From assembly GCA_009193035.1 (NCBI GenBank), contig SWDT01000052.1, positions 1 to 64,000 on the forward strand: 64,000 nt of DNA. The letters are read 5' to 3'. Position numbers and translations under genes: made by a program. This stretch comes from Halicephalobus mephisto (Eukaryota; Nematoda; Chromadorea; Rhabditida; Panagrolaimidae). Shown here one piece after another: positions 35,446 to 47,760 of the stretch. A model generated the notes under the pieces. That model was not told the DNA's origin. It saw only the letters and a program-made list of their open reading frames with translations, and ran no database searches. Numbering within the stretch: position 1 is the stretch's first letter; every line of letters starts with the position of its first letter.

Positions 35446-37145
35446 ATTCTTTTTTGTACAGTTTAACAACCACAGAATCCATATTTGTATTTGTCCCGAT
35501 GTATATCCATTATCCGAGTTTTGAGGGACAATAAAAGATAATTCTTGTCACAGTGTAATGGAAGGCTGAACTGAATATATCAAAGTTGCCTGACGAATCA
35601 CTGTTTTTTTATTCGAATATTGTTACCCGTGTTTGGAACGCCCAACACAGTGAGTAATATTCGAGTTCGAACTTCCGAGGCAACGCGCGAGAAGCCGGAA
35701 TTTTGGCCACTGCGCCAAGGGAGCAATTTCAGGAGGTGACGAATGAAAAAAGATAAATCAAAAATAAAATTTAAAATTTTTATAAAATTTTTTAAAACCT
35801 AATTTTTTTAAAATTACTTTTTTATAAATTAATAATATTTTAAAATAAATCGAAATTGGATTTTAAAAAGTAGTAAAATTGAAATATGAACTTTAAAAAG
35901 ATAAAACAGTTAAATGTTGTTTATTGATATTATGGTACTTTAGGTAATTTTCAAAAAATAAAGAATTTTAAAAAATCAGATTTCAAAGTTTTCAAAATGG
36001 ACATTTCGTCATTCTTAAATACAATGCAGATGGGTGAAATCTGAAAAGTTGAAATTTGCAGTTTGCTTGCAACATTCGGACAGATGAGTTCCATGTAAGA
36101 AAATTTCGAAATCTGCAATCTGCGTGCAATATTAGACCGACTAACCAAATTGTGCAAAAATTTAATTTTTATTTTGACTTTGATGTGGACGTTTTTACAT
36201 ATCTCAGCATTGGTCTAATTTCGTTACTTGTTAGTCCGTATTTAAATCGACAAAATTCCATTATTTTTGGGTATTTTTAATTTATAAAAATTGGATTATT
36301 TTAAAAATTACAAATTTATAAACATCTGCGAAATTTCGAAATTTTCAAAAAAAAAACATTTTGCCAATCATAGAAGTGACTGGTCTCGTTTTTTAATTTA
36401 TATATTTACATTTAAATTGGTGAAATTTCACATATCTTTAATATTTTTTTAAAAAGTTGTAACTTTATAATTTTTGGACTATCAATAGCGATTTCGAAAT
36501 TTCCAAAAAGAACGTTTCGCCAGTAACACGCGGTCCGGTTTCTCATGTTGTTTATGTCCACATTTGGATCGATAAAAATTTATATACTTTGAATCTTTAT
36601 TTTGAAGAAGCGAGGTCTTTTTTAAGAATTACAAATTTGTAGGTATCGATAGCGATTTCGAAATTGTCAAAAGGAACATCTTGCCAGCAACACGCGAGAT
36701 GAATAGTGTCATTTTTAACTTTATTTATCTGCATTTAAATCGATAGAATTTCATCAATTTTTAGCGTTATTTATTATGGAAAATTGTAAATTTATAATCT
36801 ATAGGTATCAATAGCGATTTCGAAATTGTCAAAAAGAACGTTTCGCCAGCAACACGCGAGGTGAATAGTGTCATTTTTAACTTTATTTATCTGCATTTAA
36901 ATCGATAGAATTTCATCAATTTTTGGCGTTATTTATTATGGAAAATTGTAACTTTATAATCTATAGGTATCAATAGCGATTTCGAAATTGTCAAAAAGAA
37001 CGTTTCGCCAGCAATACGCGGTCCGGTTTTCCAGCTTGTTTGTGTCCACATTTGAATCGATAAAAATTTGCAAATCTTGATTACTTTCTATTTCATTTCT
37101 TTCAGATTGGGATCGTTAATCCGGATTGACTACTAACGTGCAATC
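35446..37145. repeat. Spacer between p62 and SERINC
   Basis: AATAAA for p62 is at 35530-35535. An imperfect inverted repeat (cgaatattgttacccgtgtt ... aacacagtgagtaatattcg) is at 35614-35661. 36470-37030 is a tandem array of about 160 bp with agcgatttcgaaattgtcaa, then cgtttcgccagcaacacgcg, then gaatagtgtcatttttaact. No gene was seen. Confidence 0.65.
35530..35535 (+). terminator. AATAAA signal of sqst-1
   Basis: AATAAA lies 85 bases after the p62 stop codon. Confidence 0.65.
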
Positions 37146-39927
37146 ATGGGTATGGTGTTGGGTTTGCCGTGGGTTGCCTCATCGGTAAGAATTTTTACTT
37201 TTTCATATATCAATATTTATTAAATATGCAAATTTCAGGTTGCTTGTTGTTTCGGAAGTGCAGCATGTTCTCTTTGTTGTGCTATCTGTCCAAAAACGGC
37301 AAGTTCAACAACGACAAGGATCATGTACGGCCTGATGCTTCTCCTCGGTACTTTCGTCGCCTGTCTCATGTTGGTTCCGGGAATTCAGGAAAAACTGGCC
37401 AATGTAAGTTGTATTTTCATTGTAAACAAAATCATCCAACTTCGATGGGGGTATTTTCGGTGTTAGTTGTGGTTTTTTCGGTGTTTTGATATATAACCAT
37501 CAACCTTCGGGATTGTGGGGAAACTGACGTGCTTCCCTTAATTGACTGGTCCTGCACGACTGTTAACTCCTCGTTTTATTTGGGCAATACAAAATTAATT
37601 AACAATAGTTTCTGGTAATTCAGTTTCGTCGTTTTTTTTCTGACTTCTGAATGACTTCACTTCTGTTGCGAATTGACGCGCAAGTTGGGTCCCTGTGCCT
37701 CAGGGATTTCCGTCCTGAAGACCTTTTTGCTTTCCGCGACAGGGATATATAGGCTTTTGTACCTCGTATAACCCTGGTTTAGGATATCCCAGCTCCATTA
37801 ATAGATGTTTCTGAAAAAGTAACCGCGCATCTGTTAAAATTGCAATTCCTGTGAAATCAAAGTTCTTGCTCAGGCTACTGTAGTTTCTAAAAAGTTCCCA
37901 CGAAATAATCTCAATACGAATTTCTTAAAGTTCATTTTTAATGCTTGCAATATTATGATTATAACAGCATTTTTGCAGATTAATATAAATGAAGAATTTT
38001 AGTTTTTGATTAAGATTAGAGAGTTCTCGAAATTCGCGTCGAGACAATTTTGTAAAAAAAGTATATTTTTGAATTTTTGTAATTTCCTAAAGAATTTCAA
38101 AAAATAATAAAATTATTCAGAATTTGAAATTTTTGAGAAAATTAATTTTTTATTTTTATAAATTTGACTTATGTTTAATCTACTTTTAGGCTCATTGGTT
38201 CTGCGATGCTGTCAACATTAACTGTACCCGAGCTACTGGATTCCAGGCTGTTTATCGTCTTTGTGCCGGAATGGCGACATTTTTCTTCTTATTCATGCTT
38301 CTGATGTTCCGTGTGAGCAGTAGTAACGACTTTCGATCCAAAATTCAGAATGGTTTTTGGTTTTTCAAATTCCTACTTATGGGAGGAATAGTTTTTGGAT
38401 ATTTTTATATAAAATCTGAACACATTTCTGGACGTAAGTGTTTTTGTAATTTTGTTTTTAAAATTAAGATTTTTTTAGCTCTTATGTGGATTGGAATGAT
38501 TGGAGGATTTTTGTTTATCCTTATCCAGTTGATCTTGATTGTCGATTTTGCTCATGGATTAGCAGAAAGTTGGGTTTCTCAATATGAAGAAACAGATTCT
38601 CGAGCATGTTTTGCTGGAATGATAGGATTTACAATTGTATGCTATGGTTTAGCTACAATGGGAGTGATTTTCATGTTTATTTACTACACTAATGGTGGTC
38701 CATGTTATCTTCCGAAATTTATAATTTCATTCAATATTATTCTTTGTGTTATGGTTTCAATTGTTTCTATTTTACCTGCAATTCAAGAGAAAATGCCCCA
38801 ATCAGGACTTTTACAGTCTTCATTTATTACTCTTTACACAATTTACCTTACTTGGGCTGCGTTGATGAATAATCCGGATAAACAATGTAATCCTTCGTTG
38901 ATTAATATTTTCACAAATCATACAACTCCAAGTCACGCTGCAGATGAGGTTTGTTTTTTTTAAATTTTTATGTAAAAGTTAATTTTTTATATTTTATATA
39001 AAAATTGGTTTTTTTATTTTTATATAAAAGTTAATTTTTTCACTTCTATATAAAAATAAAAAAAACCAATTTTTATGTAAAAGTTAATTTTTTATATTTT
39101 ATATAAAAATTGACTTTTTTTATATTTTTATATAAATTAATTCTTTTATAGGCTTATGGAACTCCATTACCAGCTCAATCAATCGTTTCATTGATTATTT
39201 GGTTCTTGTGCTTGTTTTATGCATCAATTAGAACTTCGTCAAATACGTCATTGGGAAAAATCACTGGTGGCGGTTCAGGTGCGAGTGGTGAAGAAATTCC
39301 ACTTAGTGAGTCCCGAGACACCCTGGCCGGTGAGACAAGCTACAGTATAATTAATAATTTTAGAATTTCCATATTTTAAAAGAAATTACAGTAATGTTTT
39401 TATATTACTGTAGTTATGGGACGAATTATAATAATTCTAAAATTATAGATAATATTGTATTTTAAATGTTTTGTGCGAGATTAATCTCTTAGGGGTACTG
39501 TATTTTTAGATTAGAAGTTATCTGGCCAAAGTGTACTGGGACTAGGTGTGGTGGTGGTTTGGTTAACTTTTATCTCGCACTAACAATATTAATCGTGCTT
39601 GTCTAATTGGCATTTTATTTATTTTTATAATTAATGAATATAGTTTCAGGTGAATCAATTCCAAGTGATGAAGACGGAAAAGTATACGATAATGAACGTG
39701 AAGGTGTAGCATATTCATACAGCTTTTTCCATTTTATTTTTGCACTTGCTAGTCTATATGTTATGATGACATTGACATCATGGTATAAGCCAGATAGTGA
39801 TCTTACTCATTTGAACAGTAATATGGCTTCTGTTTGGGTTAAAATTGTTTCAAGTTGGCTATGTCTCGGATTATATACTTGGACAATGGCAGCTCCTGCT
39901 CTCTTCCCGGACCGGGATTTTTCTTAA
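37146..39927 (+). CDS. SERINC: SERINC/TMS family membrane protein
   Basis: This is a multi-pass membrane protein of the serine-incorporator family, with lipid-related roles in plasma and endomembranes. Six exons (37146-37184, 37239-37403, 38190-38433, 38479-38948, 39152-39305, 39650-39927) give 449 aa, close to human SERINCs. Landmarks are the Cys-rich N-terminus (CCFGSAACSLCCAICP), NGFWFFKFL, FILIQLILIVDFAHG, SGLLQSSFITLYTIYLTWAA, EGVAYSYSFFHF and WVKIVSSWLCLGLYTWT, ending DRDFS as in human. Intron 3 is only 45 bp, in frame and without a stop, so retention would still encode protein. Exon 5 has a second donor 24 bases on (39329|gtgaga) that also keeps frame. TMEM258 follows after 204 bp. Confidence 0.94.
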
Positions 39928-40131
39928 AAAATTGAAAATGTACATTTTTTTGTAAAAAATTGAAAATGTATATTTGAAAAAATTGAATCAAACGTGTTAA
40001 TTTCTACTTTTACTGATTTTTGTATATTTGTAAAAAAAGTTTAATTTTAATTGTTTTTAAATAAGCGTTAATTCGCTGAAATATTTTTAAAATTTATGTA
40101 ATTTTATTTTTATTTTTTTTAGAATTTAAGG

Positions 40132-40377
40132 ATGTCAGTTGATATATCAAAAATGCAACCTTATGGAGGTCCATTATCTCCATCTAATTTTTCTCAATCA
40201 ACTCTTGCATTATTTGGAATTGGATTATTTTTAACTGCGTATTTCTTCATTCATGAAGTTACTGTTGAAAACAAAAAAAGAAGTATTGTAACTGAAGTTA
40301 TGCTTGCTACATTAGCTGCTATTTTTCTTGGTTTTGGTACTGTTACTCTTGCCCTTTGGGTTGGAATCTGGATATAA
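40132..40377 (+). CDS. TMEM258: TMEM258, oligosaccharyltransferase small subunit
   Basis: This is a small ER membrane subunit of the oligosaccharyltransferase complex for N-glycosylation. A single exon encodes 81 aa (human 79). Two transmembrane helices flank the conserved ITxxFFIHEVT and LWVGI(W/Y) motifs: LALFGIGLFLTAYFFIHEVT and LAAIFLGFGTVTLALWVGIW. An acceptor (tttttttag) lies 10 bases before the ATG. There is no clear AATAAA between the SERINC stop and this gene, so the two may share an operon. It converges with the sugar transporter, with 215 bp between their stops. Confidence 0.93.
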   Translation: MSVDISKMQPYGGPLSPSNFSQSTLALFGIGLFLTAYFFIHEVTVENKKRSIVTEVMLATLAAIFLGFGTVTLALWVGIWI

Positions 40378-40461
40378 TGAGGATTGTCAAGTAGAGGTTA
40401 TAACTTATTTTCTGTGATATTTATATTGGTTACGGTATTTAAAAAATTACCTTGCCTTTTG

Positions 40462-40467
40462 AATAAA
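40462..40467 (+). terminator. AATAAA signal of TMEM258
   Basis: AATAAA lies 85 bases past the TMEM258 stop, close to the opposing signal of the convergent gene. Confidence 0.65.
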
Positions 40468-40473
40468 AATTAT

Positions 40474-40479
40474 TTTATT
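40474..40479 (-). terminator. AATAAA signal of the sugar transporter
   Basis: On the minus strand AATAAA lies about 114 bases after the transporter stop. It is only a few bases from the plus-strand signal of TMEM258, so the 3' UTRs probably overlap. Confidence 0.5.
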
Positions 40480-40592
40480 TTTGATTATGATTATTTAAAA
40501 AAAACCCGAAAGATTTTTAAAAATTTTCACAAATAAGAAATTTTTAAAAAATAAAAAACCGGTTTAAAAAATTGTGATATTTTCCACCAAAA

Positions 40593-43480
40593 TTAGGCTT
40601 CATCGATAACTTTAGGAATTGTTGATGAACAAGTAGAAGTGACTATTTTGGAATCTTTAAAAGTAGCAAGTTCATCAACAATGTCCTCGATAGGTCTGTT
40701 CTTTGTTTCTGGCAGATGGAAGTACAGATATACACAGCAAAGAAGTAGAGGAACGATGAAAATAAGGAAAGTCAAAGGTCCAACTGCTTCATATGCTGGA
40801 AAGAAGATTAAAGGAGAAATGAAACAAGTCAAGTATTGAGTTGAAATAGAAGCAGATTGCATCCATGGACGATAATCTGCTGTGGCTAATTCTGTAGCGA
40901 TGAAAAGGGCTAAAGGCCCCACTCCCAAGCTGAAATGATAATCATTAGATATTTCTCAAAGTGATTTTAACAAATTTTAAGAGTTTTATAAAAAACTTCC
41001 AAAATTCCCAGTTTTCAGTAAATCCTGAAACATTTTAGAAACATCCCTAAAAGTCCCAGAAATTTCCAAAGTTTAAATTCTGAGAAATTCTAAAATCTAT
41101 TAAATTCTTAAAAATATTAAATCTTCTCAGATATCTAATTAACAATAATTTCAAAATATAAACTTACCTAAAAACAAAAAGAAATAACATAAAAACAACC
41201 AAAAAGGCATATCCAATGCTGATATCTTCTGTAAATTTAAAAACAAATACCATAAACATCAAAGCACAATTCAACAATGCCAAAGCTCCAAGTCCACCAA
41301 TGATTAGTTTTCGTCTTCCAATTCTGTCAATTGTCAAAGTACCAACAATATTACCAAGTAATCCAGAAAACGAAGCTACACAATTTGCTATTGCTGCTCC
41401 AGATTCTGTAAATCCTATTCCTTGAAGCAAAAATGTTCCAAAAAAAGAAACAGCCATAATTCCTGAGAACGATACTGTAACATTCACTAAAACACATATA
41501 ATGAAGGCTTTTCGTGCTGGGACACAAGTGAAAATAGAAGTCAAAGTTACTCTGTTTCCTGTTTTGTTTTTTTCCAATTCGGCGCAGATTTCAGGAATCC
41601 TCCGAGTAGCGTTAGCTTTCGTGTGGTAGAGTTCCAGACATTTATGAGCTTTCTTGTCTTCTCCTTTCTTGATCAGATAGACAGGGGAATCGTAGAAGAT
41701 GAACAACATTCCAAAGAGGACAATGACACTTGGGATACATTCTGAAAGATCAGATCACATCATTAAAAAAATCCAGGACTTTTATCACAAAAGTACCCTC
41801 AAAACAAATCTAGAATTTTTAGAAATTGTCATAAATCATAATTTCAAATGCTGGTTTAAAAATTTCTATCAGATTCTCGAAGATTTTAAAATATTCCGGA
41901 TTTCGCAGAATATTGGAAACTTTCCAGAATTTAATAAATCCTAAATGACCCAAGAAACTCCTACAAAATTTTTAGAAAACTTTCAAAAACCAAGTACTCA
42001 CCGATTAAATAAGCCCAGTGCCAAAGCTCTGCTGTTCCTAAGATCTGCGGAATCCCGATTCCACTGGCCAAGACAAAACCAACGCTCTTCGAAAATCCTG
42101 TCAAAGATCCCATGAATCCTCTGTACCTAATCGGGCTAATTTCTGTCAAGTACACTGCTTGGGTTGTTGTGAACATTCCTATCCCGACACCTGAGATGAA
42201 TCTTCCGAGAACAAAGAGCTCTGCAGATTTAAAATACTGGGACCAGAATGACAGTAAAAAACTCAAAAGCAAGACCTGAAATAATTTATTTTATTAAGTG
42301 AATCCCTGTAAGTTTTTGCTTGCAGACGCCAAAAAACTAAACACAGATTTCTGCCTAAGGCGCTCAAACGTGCTTTGAATATCGATCACATCAGTTGGAA
42401 ATCAGCCAAAAACACGAACAATTTCCAGATTCAAAGTTTAGAACCTTTTTCACGTGGAACGGAGAAAAATACGTTAACAGTTACTCACCAAGCTGGAAAT
42501 TATAAAGAATGTTCGGAGACCGAATGTCTGCATTGCTCGAGGGGATATCACAGCGCCCAAGAAAGCTCCAATAAACAGAAGTCCTGCAACAGAAGGCCAG
42601 ACGATCCTTTGGGCGACTTCATCGATGACGGTGCCGTGAGTTCTGAAATTTAAAAATTGATATATGAAGAAATTAAATTCGATGAAAAAGCACAAAAGTA
42701 AAGTTACAAAAGCAGATAATTACCACGAAATCACCTCAAAGCAGATTTTTAGGATTCTTAGAAACTTCAGTAAAGTTTCATATATCGCTTTCGAAATTAC
42801 GTATTGTAAAAGTTAAAAATCAAGATAATGATTATTACGAAATCGTTTCGAAATGGATTTTTAGGATTTTAAAAGATTTGTAAAAGTTGAAATTTTAGGT
42901 ATTAGTTGTAAAAGTACAATATTATGGAAAAAAATTACTACGAAAGCGTTTCGACGCGAATTTTTAAGAAATTTTAGGATTTTAGGAGAGAAAGCAGAAA
43001 CGTGAGTAAGGACCGAGCGAGTCAGCTTCGGTAAAACTACCAGATTTGCCACTTTCACGAAGATCTCTCGCTTTGCGCGGGAATTCAAAAATCACAAAAA
43101 TATATATTACTTTTTCTCCAACTTTAATACGTAAAAATCGATTTTTGTTCATTAATATAGTAATTTATTGATAATTTTGAATTAAATAAGGTTTTAAAAT
43201 TTATGAAATTTAAAATTCAAAAAACTTACTTATTTACACTTTCTTTGATAAAATTTTGCAACACATCAGCTAGGGGATTGATGAGGGAGATTTGGTATCC
43301 GAAGTGGAAAGACCCTCCAAGCACGACTATGGACCCGGTAAGGATCAATCTTATCCGTTTCCCGAGCCCCGGTCCGGCTTCCCCCATGGCTGCGGCCCCT
43401 TTTGCCGAAACCGCGACTGGCACAGCAGGAAAAACGTTTTCGGAAGTCAAACAGCTGTTGTGGCAAGTCTCCTCGGGCAT
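40593..43480 (-). CDS. Major-facilitator sugar transporter (GLUT-like)
   Basis: Five minus-strand exons (43230-43480, 42489-42642, 42002-42275, 41168-41741, 40593-40929) give 529 aa; an in-frame upstream ATG at 43537 would add 19 residues. Sugar-transporter signatures are present: GRFISGVGIGMF with YLTEISPIRYRGFMG (exon 3), DRIGRRKL (exon 4) and the C-terminal PETKNRPIEDI. Helix 1 follows a basic N-terminus (GKRIRLILTGSIVVLGGSFHFGYQISLINP split by helix breaks). The usual QQLSGIN before helix 7 is replaced by VTVSFSGIMAVSFF, so the substrate is uncertain. No acceptor was found just before the ATG, so an upstream non-coding exon or ordinary promoter is possible. The gene belongs to the GLUT/hexose class; the individual orthologue was not identified. 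Confidence 0.9.
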
Positions 43481-46400
43481 TGCAATCGATATTAGGTAGT
43501 TCCAAGTCAGATGAAATTCAAAAACATTAAAAAACAAATTTTATTTCTAAAAAAAATAATTATTTTATTAAAAAAAAACAATTATTTTATTTAAAAAATA
43601 AGTTTTGTCACAAAATCGACTCGAAACGTATTTTTGAAGTTTTTAGAAATTTTTATTGAAAATTAAAAAAAATATATTAGGTATTAGTTTGGCAGATTTA
43701 CCGTCTTTGCCATTTTTTGGAATGGTCGCTCGTTTGCGCGGGAATTTAAAAATTAAAAAATAAAAATTTGAGAAAATCATTTCAGAACTTATTTTTGGAG
43801 TTTTTAGAAATTTTAATAAAAAATAATTTTGCGAAAAATTGCCAGATTTACCATTTTTCAGAATGGTTGTTGATTTTATAAAATACTTAAAAAAACAAAA
43901 AATATATTAAAAAAATTTTTTAAAAAATAAAATCGAAAATATATAAAATTTCTAAAATATTTAAAAAAATAAAATCAAAAATATATAAAATTAGAAAATA
44001 TTTAAAAAATAAAATCGAAAATATATAAAATTAAAAACATTTAAAAAATAAAATCGAAAATATATAAAAAAATAAAATTAAAAATATATAAAATTAGAAA
44101 ATATTTAAAAAATAAAATTGAAAATATTTAAAAAATAAAATCAAAAATATATAAAATCAGAAAATAAAAAAGTAGTTCCACGGAAATGTAACAAAGAATC
44201 CGAAAAACCATTGTCTTCTTCACCTCAAAAAATGAGGCTTCTCGGCTTCAAAAACGCAGAAACGAAATTCTAAAGTGGTTTTGCGCGATAACTCGTTTTG
44301 CAATCAGCATCAGACAAGTTTTTTGAACAACAATGAAAAAGAATCGGTTTCTCGATCAAGCTTTTTTCGACAAACGATTTGATTCAGCTTTTTTGAAGAT
44401 GATCTCAATTCCAAAAACAACGGAAAAAGAAAATTGGGTCGAAAAAAGAATTTTCAAATTTTGTACATTTAAGGATCCCGTGACGAATTTTGTAAAATAA
44501 CATTGAAAAAATTTTTGAACTTTGAACATGTGTGGGCTGAAATGATCTTGAATTTCTATATTTGCAGGTTTTGAAAAGAAATTGTTTTTGACAACGTCCC
44601 GGAATGAAATTATTTTTTAAACAAGGTCCCGGAACGAAATTATTTTTTTAAGAAAGATCTCAAAACGAAACTATTTTTTAAACAAGGTCCCGGAACGAAA
44701 TTATTTTTTTAAGAAAGATCTCAAAACAAAGTTATTTTTTAAACAAGGTCCTGGAACGAAATTATTTTTTAAACAAGATCTCAAAACAAAGTTATGTTTT
44801 AAACAAGATCTTAAAACGAAATTATTTTTTAAGAAAGATCTCAAAACAAAGTTATTTTTTAAGAAAGATCTCGAAACGAATTTATTTTTTATCCAAAAAA
44901 ATCTCCAAATGAATTTATTTTTCCACAAAATTTCGAAGTAAATTATTTTTTTAAACATCTTAAAAAATTTATTTTTTTATAAAAACGAAGTTCATTCAAT
45001 TTTTGGAATTTTTATTTTCCCGAATTTAGAATTTTTAAAGATTAAAAACAAAACAATTGAAAAAATAATTTGAAATTTTTTTCGCGTTAGGATCAGTACT
45101 TGAAACAAGTTGTGAAAAAATATAAAAACGTCAAATGGAGGAGCTTCGGCTCCACCCGGACGACCCATTACTCATTTTCCGACTATAGGGTAAGTTACCG
45201 ATCCTTTAAATATCATTCGTCGCAAGACCCACGCTTTATTGTTTGGGGAAGAGAAATTTGGTTTTCATGCCCTGAGGGCATATGTCAGTAAATGATCCTA
45301 AGACGAATAATTTTCAGTTATTTTTGAATTATAAAGTCAGTTATTTCTCTTTTAAATATCAGTCGTCACAGGACACACGTTTCATGATTTGAGAAAGATT
45401 TTTTAGCTTTCATGCCCTGAGGGCATATGTCAGTAAATGATCCTAAGACGAATAATTTTCTGTTGTTTTTGAATTATAAAATTAGTTATTTCTCTTTTAA
45501 ATATCAGTCGTCGCAGGACACACGTTTCATGATTTGAGAAAGATTTTTTAGCTTTCATGCCCTAAGGGCATATGTCAGTAAATGATCCTAAGACGAATAA
45601 TTTTCTGTTGTTTTTGAATTATAAAATTAGTTATTTCTCTTTTAAATATCAGTCGTCGCAGGACCCACGCCTTATTGTCTGGAGAAGAGAATTTGGTTTT
45701 CATGCCCTGAGGGGGTATTTGACATAACGATCCTAATGCGTATAATTTTTACTTCATTTCTGAGCTATAAAGTCAGTTATTTCTCTTTTAAACATCATTC
45801 GTCGCAGGACCCACGTTTCATGATTTGAGAAAGATTTTTTAGCTTTCATGCCCTGAGGGCATATGTCAAGTAATGGTCCTAATACAAATGACATTTTTAT
45901 TAAAAGGTAGATTAGTGATCCTTTAAGCATCAATCGTGACAGAAACAGCTTGTTTTTATTCAGCGATTTTTTTAATCTTCGTTCCCTGAGGGCATATTTC
46001 TAGGGATATTCCTGACATGAACGATCCTTAATTTATTCCTTGACCGTGGATTTGATTAATAATATTTAAAAATTCTTACAAATCAAATAGATTAAAAAAT
46101 TTAAAATTTTCGCTCCGGGACCACTAGTGAAAGTTTAAAAAATTAGAAATTCTTGGTCCTGACACGAAAGTTGTAAAATTTACTTTTTTTTATTAATATT
46201 CTTCAAAAATATTTTTAATAAAACTAAAACTTTCGTTCTGGGATCAGTAGTGAAAATTCTAAAAAAAATTAGAAATTCTTGGTCTCGACACGAAAGTTGT
46301 GAAATTATTTTTTTTTATTAATATTTTTTAAAAATATCTTTAATAAAAACTAAAACTTTCGTTCTGGGACCACTAGTGAAAGTTTAAAAATTTAGAAATT

Positions 46401-47760
46401 CTTGGTCCCGACACGAAAGTTGTGAAATTATTTTTTTTATTAATATTCTTTAAAAATATCTTTAATAAAACTAAAATTTTCGTTCCGGGATCAGTAGTGA
46501 AAATTCTAAAAAAAAATTAGAAATTCTTGGTCTCGACACGAAAGTTGTAAAATTATTTTTTTTATTAATATTCTTTAAAAATATCTTTAATAAAAACTAA
46601 AACTTTCGCTCTGGGACCACTAGTGAAAGTTTAAAAATTTAGAAATTCTTGGTCCCGACACGAAAGTTGTAAAATTTACTTTTTTTTATTAATATTCTTT
46701 AAAAATATTTTTAATAAAACTAAAACTTTCGCTCCGGGATCAGTAGTGAAAATTCTAAAAAAATTAGAAATTTTTGGTCCTGACACGAAAGTTGTAAAAT
46801 TTACTTTTTTACCGTAATTTTAGTGAATTATTTAAAAATAAAAATTTATTGAATTTTTTAAAAAATAATTTTTTTCAAAAGTTTCAAAATTCATAAAAAA
46901 AACAAATTATTTTTATCCGAATTATCTTTATTTACTATTTTTATCCTTGTTTATAACAATTGCACTTTTTTGCAAATCTATTTAAAAATTTTAAAAAATT
47001 CTTTTTTCGATAATATTTTGACTAAAATTATCTAAATTTTTATTTTTCAAATATTTTTAAAAAACAATGTCGAGATCTATAAAGTGATCAATGTTGAAAT
47101 CAAAGTTAAAATAAAAATTAAAATTCGCACATTGCTCGCAATATTCCGGCAGATGACAATTTTATTTTCGTATTTATGAAAATTAAAAAAAATAAAAATT
47201 TGCACATTGCTCGCAACATTCCCGTAGATGACAATTTTATTTTTATATTTATGAAAATTTCGAAATAAAAATAAAAATCCGCACATTGCTCGCAACATTC
47301 CCGCAGATTGATGACAATTTTTATTTTCGTATTTATGAAAATTAAAAAAATTAAAATCCGCATATTGCTCGCAACATTCCCACAGAAAAATCAACATTAA
47401 AATTAAAATTAAAAAAATTTACAGTTTCTTACAATATTCTCATCAAATCAGTTTACCTAATTGCTGCAAAAATTTCTGATTCTAACGTCAGTTGTCCCAT
47501 AGGCCTTGATACATATTCTAATCAATCACTTTTACTCCAAATTTTCTCATGATCACCTGAATCAGCTGTCCATAAAAAACATTTTCATTTTAAAGTTCAT
47601 CTATTCTTCGATCCCCTCCATTATACTGTAATCAGCCCCGCCCACGAATGTTTTCCATTTCATTTTTATTAAAAAACAAAATAAAATTAAAAACAGTTAC
47701 TCCTTCCTGATTACCAACTTACACGATAAATCAAATCCACCAGAAAAGCGAGACCATTAA
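43481..47760. repeat. Repeat-rich region between sugar transporter and AHSA1
   Basis: No gene is supported. 43880-44160 is simple aaaatatataaaattaga sequence. 44590-44900 has a 36-37-bp unit (aggtcccggaacgaaattat or agatctcaaaacgaaattat). 45180-45900 has five units of about 143 bp, each with a catgccctgagggcatatg palindrome and gatcctaagacgaataattt. 46070-46800 has about six units of about 118 bp with ctgggaccactagtgaaagt and ggtcccgacacgaaagttgt. 47100-47400 has four units of about 70 bp with gcacattgctcgcaacattc. Copies of a dispersed tttgcgcgggaatt element occur at about 43072 and 43731. A tggaggagcttcggctccac hairpin is at 45135. Confidence 0.75.
47665..47670 (-). terminator. AATAAA signal of AHSA1
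   Basis: On the minus strand AATAAA lies about 90 bases after the AHSA1 stop. Confidence 0.55.

Noticed and set aside
44701..44958. 85-aa minus-strand ORF with FLKNNFVLRS-type repeats
   Set aside because: It is a translation of a 36-37-bp non-coding tandem repeat with no splice or start context.
45100..45291. 63-aa plus-strand ORF
   Set aside because: It lies in the start of the 143-bp tandem array; there are no splice sites or domain.
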